From CAYNOZ01 sp964398955 (lineage in GTDB: Archaea; Methanobacteriota_B; Thermococci; Thermococcales; CAYNOZ01), in contig CAYNOZ010000060.1 in NCBI GenBank assembly GCA_964398955.1, positions 1 to 9,677 of the forward strand: a stretch of 9,677 nt of DNA, given 5' to 3'. The position numbers were made by a program, and so were the translations under genes. Within the stretch, counting starts at the first letter, position 1; each line of letters opens with the position of its first letter. Positions 5,629 through 9,677 of the stretch are shown here, piece by piece. Below the pieces are notes generated by a model. The model saw nothing but the letters and a program-made list of their open reading frames with translations, was not told where the DNA came from and did not search any database.

Positions 5629-6600
5629 TTATTCTTTCACTATGTGGGTGCCCGTTTCTCCTTCAAGAGCATCTAATGATTTTTCTAGATGGGTTATGAT
5701 GGCTTCACCGTCTTGATTTTCTGCGAATCTCATACAGGCTTGTACTTTTGGCCCCATGCTTCCTGCTAGGAAGTGTCCTTCATCCATGTACTCTTGTGCT
5801 TCTTTCACTGTCATTTCTTCTATCTTTTCTTCATCAGGTTCTCCGAAGTTAAGTCTAGCATGTTCGACATCGGTAAGTACCATAAATTTATCAGCATTCA
5901 CAACTTCTGCTAGTTTTTCTCCTGCTCTATCTTTGTCTATTACTGCTGGTACGCCTTTAAGTTCTCCTTCTCTGTTAACTACAGGAATTCCTCCTCCACC
6001 GCTAGCTATTACAACTATTCCGTTATTCACCATTCTGCTTATAGCATCAGCTTCCATGTTTTCTATTGGTTCTGGGCTTGGAACAACTCTTCTCCAGCTC
6101 TTTTCTGCGCTTGGATCCACTTCTTTCACAAGGTAACCTCTTTCGTCAGCCATTCTCTTAGCTTCTTCTTCAGTGTAGAAAGGACCTACAGGTTTGGATG
6201 CGTTTTCTCCTTCGAATTCTGGATCATCTTCATCCACTCTTACCTGATTAATTACAGTGGATACAGGAACGTCTTCCATATCATTTTTACGTAGCTCGTT
6301 CTCTAGTTCTTGTTGGATCATGTAGCCTATTTGTCCTTGAGTCATTGCTCCGACAACATGCATGTCCTGAGCAGGGACTCTGTCACTATCTTCCTGCTGT
6401 ATTAGAAGTGCTCCAGCTTGAGGCCCATTACCATGGGTAACAACTACCCTATATTCTCCTTCTTCTATTATTTTAAATATTGCTTTTGCAGTTTCCCTAA
6501 CGTTTTCAAATTGCTCTTGAGTGGTACCTTCTTGATCAGCTTGTTTAATAGCATTCCCACCTAAAGCAACTACCAAAGTTTTCTTTTCTTTATTGCTCAT
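5629..6600 (-). CDS. arcC: Carbamate kinase
   Basis: Carbamate kinase transfers the phosphate of carbamoyl phosphate to ADP, giving ATP plus ammonia and CO2; it normally ends arginine, agmatine or ureide fermentation. The 323-residue protein is a full-length amino-acid-kinase fold member. It has ALGGNAI at 12-18, THGNGPQAG at 55-63, DMHVVGAMTQGQIGY with the following QQ, a VVPSPEP segment, ASGGGGIPVV, AVIDKD, LTDVEHA and the C-terminal GHFLAGSMGPKVQA. These cover both the carbamate and nucleotide sites. It is strongly acidic (hand count about 65 Asp+Glu against 34 Lys+Arg), as expected for a halophile protein. The ATG is fixed by GGTGAT (6606-6611) five bases upstream. It converges on mptA and is divergent from an allantoinase-like gene, which hints at a shared ureide pathway. 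No arginine deiminase or carbamoyltransferase is in the window. Confidence 0.95.
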   Translation of the reverse strand: MSNKEKKTLVVALGGNAIKQADQEGTTQEQFENVRETAKAIFKIIEEGEYRVVVTHGNGPQAGALLIQQEDSDRVPAQDMHVVGAMTQGQIGYMIQQELENELRKNDMEDVPVSTVINQVRVDEDDPEFEGENASKPVGPFYTEEEAKRMADERGYLVKEVDPSAEKSWRRVVPSPEPIENMEADAISRMVNNGIVVIASGGGGIPVVNREGELKGVPAVIDKDRAGEKLAEVVNADKFMVLTDVEHARLNFGEPDEEKIEEMTVKEAQEYMDEGHFLAGSMGPKVQACMRFAENQDGEAIITHLEKSLDALEGETGTHIVKE

Positions 6601-6605
6601 TTAAT

Positions 6606-6611
6606 ATCACC
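6606..6611 (-). promoter_or_regulatory. Ribosome site of carbamate kinase
   Basis: On the minus strand, GGTGAT ends five bases before the ATG, a good match to the 16S rRNA 3' end and the reason this start was kept. Confidence 0.6.
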
Positions 6612-6640
6612 AGAAAATTTTTAGAAAATAAGATATTAAG

Positions 6641-6649
6641 ATATAAATA
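6641..6649 (-). promoter_or_regulatory. TATA-like box of carbamate kinase
   Basis: On the minus strand, TATTTATAT would start transcription near 6620, leaving a leader of roughly 20 bases that includes the GGTGAT ribosome site. It overlaps one arm of the inverted repeat at 6647-6653, which could let a regulator mask it. Confidence 0.5.
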
Positions 6650-6701
6650 AGTTATGGTTTCTGATACCTTAAAAAACTACAGAATCAACTTATTACCATA
6701 A
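6647..6701. promoter_or_regulatory. Two interlaced 7-bp inverted repeats between divergent genes
   Basis: ATAAGTT (6647-6653) is the exact reverse complement of AACTTAT (6687-6693), and TTATGGT (6652-6658) that of ACCATAA (6695-6701). Each left arm overlaps its neighbour, so the pairs are alternatives rather than one long stem. Their place between carbamate kinase and the amidohydrolase, overlapping the former's TATA-like box, makes them candidate operators for joint control. AT-richness makes chance pairs fairly likely. Confidence 0.35.
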
Positions 6702-6720
6702 AAAGAAATCTTGATCTGTT

Positions 6721-6728
6721 ATTATAAA
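6721..6728 (+). promoter_or_regulatory. TATA-like box of the amidohydrolase gene
   Basis: ATTATAAA would place transcription start near 6751, giving a leader of about 40 bases that keeps the AAGGT ribosome site (6784-6788). A second candidate, TTATAAAA around 6754-6761, would give an almost leaderless transcript without that site. The first is preferred. Confidence 0.4.
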
Positions 6729-6783
6729 TTCAAAACGAATAAAACTCCGAAAATTATAAAAAAATCACAAACTTTTTCAATTT

Positions 6784-6788
6784 AAGGT
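6784..6788 (+). promoter_or_regulatory. Ribosome site of the amidohydrolase
   Basis: AAGGT ends three bases before the ATG at 6792. The spacing is short but acceptable, and no better in-frame start follows before the conserved N-terminal strand. Confidence 0.45.
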
Positions 6789-6791
6789 AAA

Positions 6792-8156
6792 ATGCTTAAC
6801 TCAAATGAAAAACTAGATCTATTAATACAAAATGCGAAAGTCCCATTCTCTAATAAAATCATGGAAATAAATATAGGAATAAAAAATGAGAAAATAAAAT
6901 CATTATCTAATAAAACTAAAGACTCTAAGAAAACTATAGACGCATCAAATAAACTAGTGATACCTGGAGCAATAGATCCTCACGCACATATATACGACCC
7001 AGAATATGAATACAGAGAAACATTCCGAACAGGAACAAAAGCAGCGGCAGCAGGAGGAGTAACAACATTCTTCGACATGCCACTAACCACACCAGTTATC
7101 ACTGAAGAACAAATAAAAAACAAAATAAAAAAAGGCGAAAAAGAATCACTTATAGACTTTTCAATCCATTCAGGAATGTTCACAGATCAATACCAAAGAA
7201 TCTCAAAAATTAAAGAATTAGGAATAAACTCCTTTAAATCCTTTACATGCCCCCCTTACCAAGTTAATACGGATCAAATATATAAAATAGGGAAAAAAAT
7301 AAAAAAACAAAACGGAGTATACATATTACATTCAGAAGACGGCAATCTAATTAAACACTTCGAACAAAACAAATCCACGGAAATAATGGAAAGAAATAAA
7401 AGCAGACCTAGTTTCATCGAAGAAATAGCAATCGACAAAATAGGGAAAATCGCACGAGAAACAGGATTCAAATACCACATAGCACACCTATCATCCAAAA
7501 AAGGAGTAAAAGCTCTAAAAAACCTAAAAAAAGAATCAAAAATAACAGCAGAAACAACACCTCAATTCCTAACCTTCACAAGAGAAGATGTCAAAAAAGA
7601 CGGACCATACCTAACTATGAACCCACCAATCAAATCCAAAGAAGATCAAAAAACATTATGGAAAGCCCTAAGAAACGGCACCATAGACATGATAGGTACA
7701 GACCACGCTCCAGGAACTAAACAAGAAAAAGAAGTAGGATGGAAAGACATCTGGGAAGCATGGGGAGGATTACCCGGAATACAAGAAATGTTACCAATAA
7801 TGCTGAACGGAGTTAATAATGGAAAATTAACCATAGAAGATCTTATAAGAACCACATCAAAAAATGCAGCAAAACTATTTGGATTATATCCACAAAAAGG
7901 ATCACTACTACCTGGAACAGATGCCGACCTTACAATAGTAGACATGGACCAAAAATATAAAATTAAAAATGAAGATACATACTACAAAGTAGGATGGACA
8001 CCTTACGACGGCATAAAACTACAAGGAAAAATAAAAACAACAATAATAAGAGGAAAAATAGTTTACGAAGAACAAAACGGAATTAAAGCCACAAAAAAAC
8101 ATGGAAAATTTCTGAATTACAAATATGGAAATCAAAAAACCAATAAAACTACCTAA
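6792..8156 (+). CDS. Allantoinase-like cyclic amidohydrolase
   Basis: This family opens cyclic amide rings (allantoin, hydantoins, dihydroorotate) at a two-metal site. The 454-residue protein has every expected ligand: His64 and His66 (DPHAH), Lys149 in NSFKSF for carboxylation, His180 (ILHSED), His232 (IAHLSS) and Asp304 (GTDHAP). Resemblance is closest to allantoinase, judged from remembered sequence: RTGTKAAAAGGVTT, the SRPSF segment, EAWGGLPGIQ near 323-332 and the C-terminal IIRGKIVYEE. The usual EPG just after HxH is replaced by YDPEYEYRE, so the substrate may differ; hydantoinase or dihydroorotase remain possible. It is divergent from carbamate kinase across 191 bases with promoter-like boxes for both. 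Composition is odd: sense-strand A-rich, about 66 Lys, and basic overall (about 76 Lys+Arg to 54 Asp+Glu), against an acidic neighbour. Horizontal acquisition is possible. Confidence 0.85.
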   Translation: MLNSNEKLDLLIQNAKVPFSNKIMEINIGIKNEKIKSLSNKTKDSKKTIDASNKLVIPGAIDPHAHIYDPEYEYRETFRTGTKAAAAGGVTTFFDMPLTTPVITEEQIKNKIKKGEKESLIDFSIHSGMFTDQYQRISKIKELGINSFKSFTCPPYQVNTDQIYKIGKKIKKQNGVYILHSEDGNLIKHFEQNKSTEIMERNKSRPSFIEEIAIDKIGKIARETGFKYHIAHLSSKKGVKALKNLKKESKITAETTPQFLTFTREDVKKDGPYLTMNPPIKSKEDQKTLWKALRNGTIDMIGTDHAPGTKQEKEVGWKDIWEAWGGLPGIQEMLPIMLNGVNNGKLTIEDLIRTTSKNAAKLFGLYPQKGSLLPGTDADLTIVDMDQKYKIKNEDTYYKVGWTPYDGIKLQGKIKTTIIRGKIVYEEQNGIKATKKHGKFLNYKYGNQKTNKTT

Positions 8157-8185
8157 AATTCTCTAAAAAAATATTTTCCTCAATA

Positions 8186-8245
8186 TTCTAGATTCTAATG
8201 ATCAAGATTTCGAATCTAATAGAAATTGTTCTAACTATTAGTTTT
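8186..8245 (+). terminator. Hairpins and T-run after the amidohydrolase gene
   Basis: TTCTAGATTC (8186-8195) pairs with GAATCTA plus GAA (8212-8224) across a two-base bulge, with a 16-base loop. A weak second stem, CTAA-CTA-TTAG, follows and is immediately succeeded by TTTTT (about 8242-8246). Together these could end the upstream transcript. The T-run alone would suffice in many archaea, so the hairpins may be incidental. Confidence 0.4.
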
Positions 8246-8268
8246 TCACCTAACAAAAACAAAACTAT

Positions 8269-8282
8269 AATATATTTTTAAA
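8269..8282 (+). promoter_or_regulatory. TATA-like box of the DUF4139 gene
   Basis: A string of the form ATATATTTTTAAA lies about 25-35 bases before the ATG at 8307, so the leader should be very short. The clear AGGTG ribosome site at 8295-8299 must still be transcribed, which requires a start slightly upstream of the usual distance. Confidence 0.4.
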
Positions 8283-8294
8283 TGGATAATAATT

Positions 8295-8299
8295 TAGGT
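8295..8299 (+). promoter_or_regulatory. Ribosome site of the DUF4139 gene
   Basis: AGGTG ends seven bases before the ATG at 8307. It decides this start, which also lies directly before the signal peptide. Confidence 0.6.
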
Positions 8300-8306
8300 G
8301 TAATTA

Positions 8307-9671
8307 ATGAAATTAAATTCTAAAAAACTAGTAGTTCCCTTGATATTGGTAGCAATTTTCACAGCATCTTTATCTTTTCAAGTCAGAGGGAATTCACCTA
8401 ACATTAGTGAAGATTATATAGCATACGATAATAATCAAGGAACTGTAGTGAAGAAGTCATACACTAAGACTTTGGAGAAGGGAACTCAATGGGTAAATTT
8501 AGGAAGTTCAAAAGAATTACCTCTTGAGTCTATTAAAATATTAGATTTAAGTGTAGAATCGGATATGAATCAAATAGAAATTCTTGAAATGGAAAAAAAC
8601 TTAGAAAATGGTTTTGAAAGCAGTATAGGTAGTAAAGTTGAAATAGAGCTTTCTAACGGTAGAAGAGTTTCTGGGGTTCTGATAAGTGTAACTGGACAGT
8701 ATATGGTTCTAGAAGATCAAAAAGAAACCATTTACATAAACAAAGAAAATATTAGCAGAATAACCATGGAAGGTGAAGACGAATCCAAAATCAGAGCAAA
8801 AATAAGAACTCAGAATAAAGGAGAATACAAAATCAACCTAAAATACATGATTGAAGAAGTAAGTTGGGAAGCTTCCTACGACTTAATAATAAGAAACCCA
8901 GATCCATACGAAATGAAACTAAGTGACAAATTCACCGGTAAAATAATAGTCGATAATCCCTCTCAGAAAAAATTCGATGGACAACTTAAACTTATCTCAG
9001 GTCAGGTAATGGGAAGAAGATATGTTCCAATATACGATGGAACAAAAGGAGAAGACTCAGCCATACAAGATCCCAAGAAAGTGGATAGAGTTTACATGTA
9101 CAATTTAGGCCAATACAGAATTAATCCAAGTACCCAGAAAACCATTAATTACATGGAAATGTATCCGAACATAGAAAGAGAATTAATTTACCATACCTCA
9201 AGATACGGAAGATCTGAAAACGTTCAAGAATACTTAAGATTCCAGAATCAAGATCAACCACTACCTAAAGGAAATTTGAATATCTACAGAGAAATGAACG
9301 GATCCCAAATTCTTGTTGGAAGAGACCAAATAGAGAGAACACCCAAAAGATCTGAATTGGAAATTGATCTTGGAGGTACCTACGACCTTGTGGGAGAAAC
9401 AAGAGTTCTTGAAGAAACTAGATATGAGAATAATATAACCAGAAAGGTTGAAATAACTTTAATAAATTATTCGGACAAAAATGAGTCAGTTACAGTAAGA
9501 TATTCATGGAATTTTGGAGAATTGATAGATTCAGAAATAAAACCGGTTGAAGAAAATGCGGAATACCTAGAATGGAAGTCAAAAGTTAATGCTAATGATG
9601 ATAAAAGTTTTATTTTTGAGGTAGCTGAAAATATCAAGAAAACTGATGAGAAACAGGTTCAGAAGTCCTAA
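8307..9671 (+). CDS. Secreted DUF4139-family protein with an Sm-like segment
   Basis: The 454-residue protein begins with a signal peptide (Lys-Lys, then a Val/Leu/Ile/Phe core, about 1-28). Residues about 103-155 form a short beta-barrel-like segment of the type GSKVEIELSNGRRVSGVL, resembling an Sm/LSm or similar small-barrel fold. From about 175 it matches DUF4139, with SWEASYDL near 186-193, the GKIIVDNPSQ strand and a later YNLGQYRI / TINYMEMY region. Members usually sit outside the membrane and have no proven enzyme activity that I know of; some have been linked to mucoidy (MuiA-like proteins). No C-terminal anchor is visible, so it may be free or held by partners. The stop lies at 9669-9671. 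Composition changes inside the gene: the first third is T-rich, the middle more A-rich. Family assignment is fairly confident; role unknown. Confidence 0.75.
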   Translation: MKLNSKKLVVPLILVAIFTASLSFQVRGNSPNISEDYIAYDNNQGTVVKKSYTKTLEKGTQWVNLGSSKELPLESIKILDLSVESDMNQIEILEMEKNLENGFESSIGSKVEIELSNGRRVSGVLISVTGQYMVLEDQKETIYINKENISRITMEGEDESKIRAKIRTQNKGEYKINLKYMIEEVSWEASYDLIIRNPDPYEMKLSDKFTGKIIVDNPSQKKFDGQLKLISGQVMGRRYVPIYDGTKGEDSAIQDPKKVDRVYMYNLGQYRINPSTQKTINYMEMYPNIERELIYHTSRYGRSENVQEYLRFQNQDQPLPKGNLNIYREMNGSQILVGRDQIERTPKRSELEIDLGGTYDLVGETRVLEETRYENNITRKVEITLINYSDKNESVTVRYSWNFGELIDSEIKPVEENAEYLEWKSKVNANDDKSFIFEVAENIKKTDEKQVQKS

Positions 9672-9677
9672 AATTAT

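Noticed and set aside
5756..6136. 126-codon plus-strand ORF inside carbamate kinase
   Set aside because: It is antisense to an intact, motif-complete arcC; its Ser/Thr/Pro-rich content is what reversed acidic codons yield.
6980..7945. Three minus-strand ORFs inside the amidohydrolase gene
   Set aside because: They are shadows of a gene that has all its catalytic residues in the plus frame.
1..9677. CRISPR array, insertion sequence or attachment site
   Set aside because: No regularly spaced repeats, transposase-like ORF, terminal inverted repeats with target duplication or tRNA-end duplication were seen.

Overview
The window reads as a stretch of low-GC archaeal chromosome. The signs are AT-rich TATA-like boxes about 25-35 bases before several starts, GGTG-type ribosome sites mixed with GTG and TTG starts, and an MptA-type GTP cyclohydrolase. 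The carbamate kinase is very acidic (hand count about 65 Asp+Glu against 34 Lys+Arg), as in organisms with a salty cytoplasm. A halophilic euryarchaeon, perhaps a methanogen, would fit, but no gene here fixes the lineage.

Layout. On the minus strand at the left edge is the N-terminal 410 residues of a cytoplasmic chemoreceptor (two PAS domains, HAMP linker, start of the MCP signalling domain); it runs off the window. A 650-base gap with few coding signs follows. It holds the chemoreceptor promoter, inverted repeats, a repeated 9-mer and a doubtful 62-codon hydrophobic ORF. Next on the plus strand is a large secreted or surface protein (PQQ-like beta-propeller, then TPR repeats, then a C-terminal membrane anchor). 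A 353-base non-coding gap after it is richer in GC than its surroundings and full of complementary segments; it looks like an unassigned structured RNA. Then comes a two-gene plus-strand unit: a YdjM/DUF457 membrane protein and mptA, whose ribosome site overlaps the upstream stop codon.

The carbamate kinase gene (minus) converges on mptA. It is divergent from an allantoinase-like cyclic amidohydrolase (plus) across a 191-base region with promoter-like boxes for both and two pairs of 7-bp inverted repeats. The last gene is a secreted DUF4139 protein with an Sm-like segment near its N-terminus.

How the genes may work together. MptA starts tetrahydromethanopterin (or related pterin) synthesis. 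The amidohydrolase and carbamate kinase could be the first and last steps of a ureide-fermenting route that yields ATP from carbamoyl phosphate, but the middle enzymes are not in the window. The two secreted proteins and the chemoreceptor belong to the cell surface or environmental sensing. The main novelty candidates are the structured RNA region and the ureide-like gene pair. No mobile element, CRISPR array, tRNA or rRNA was found.
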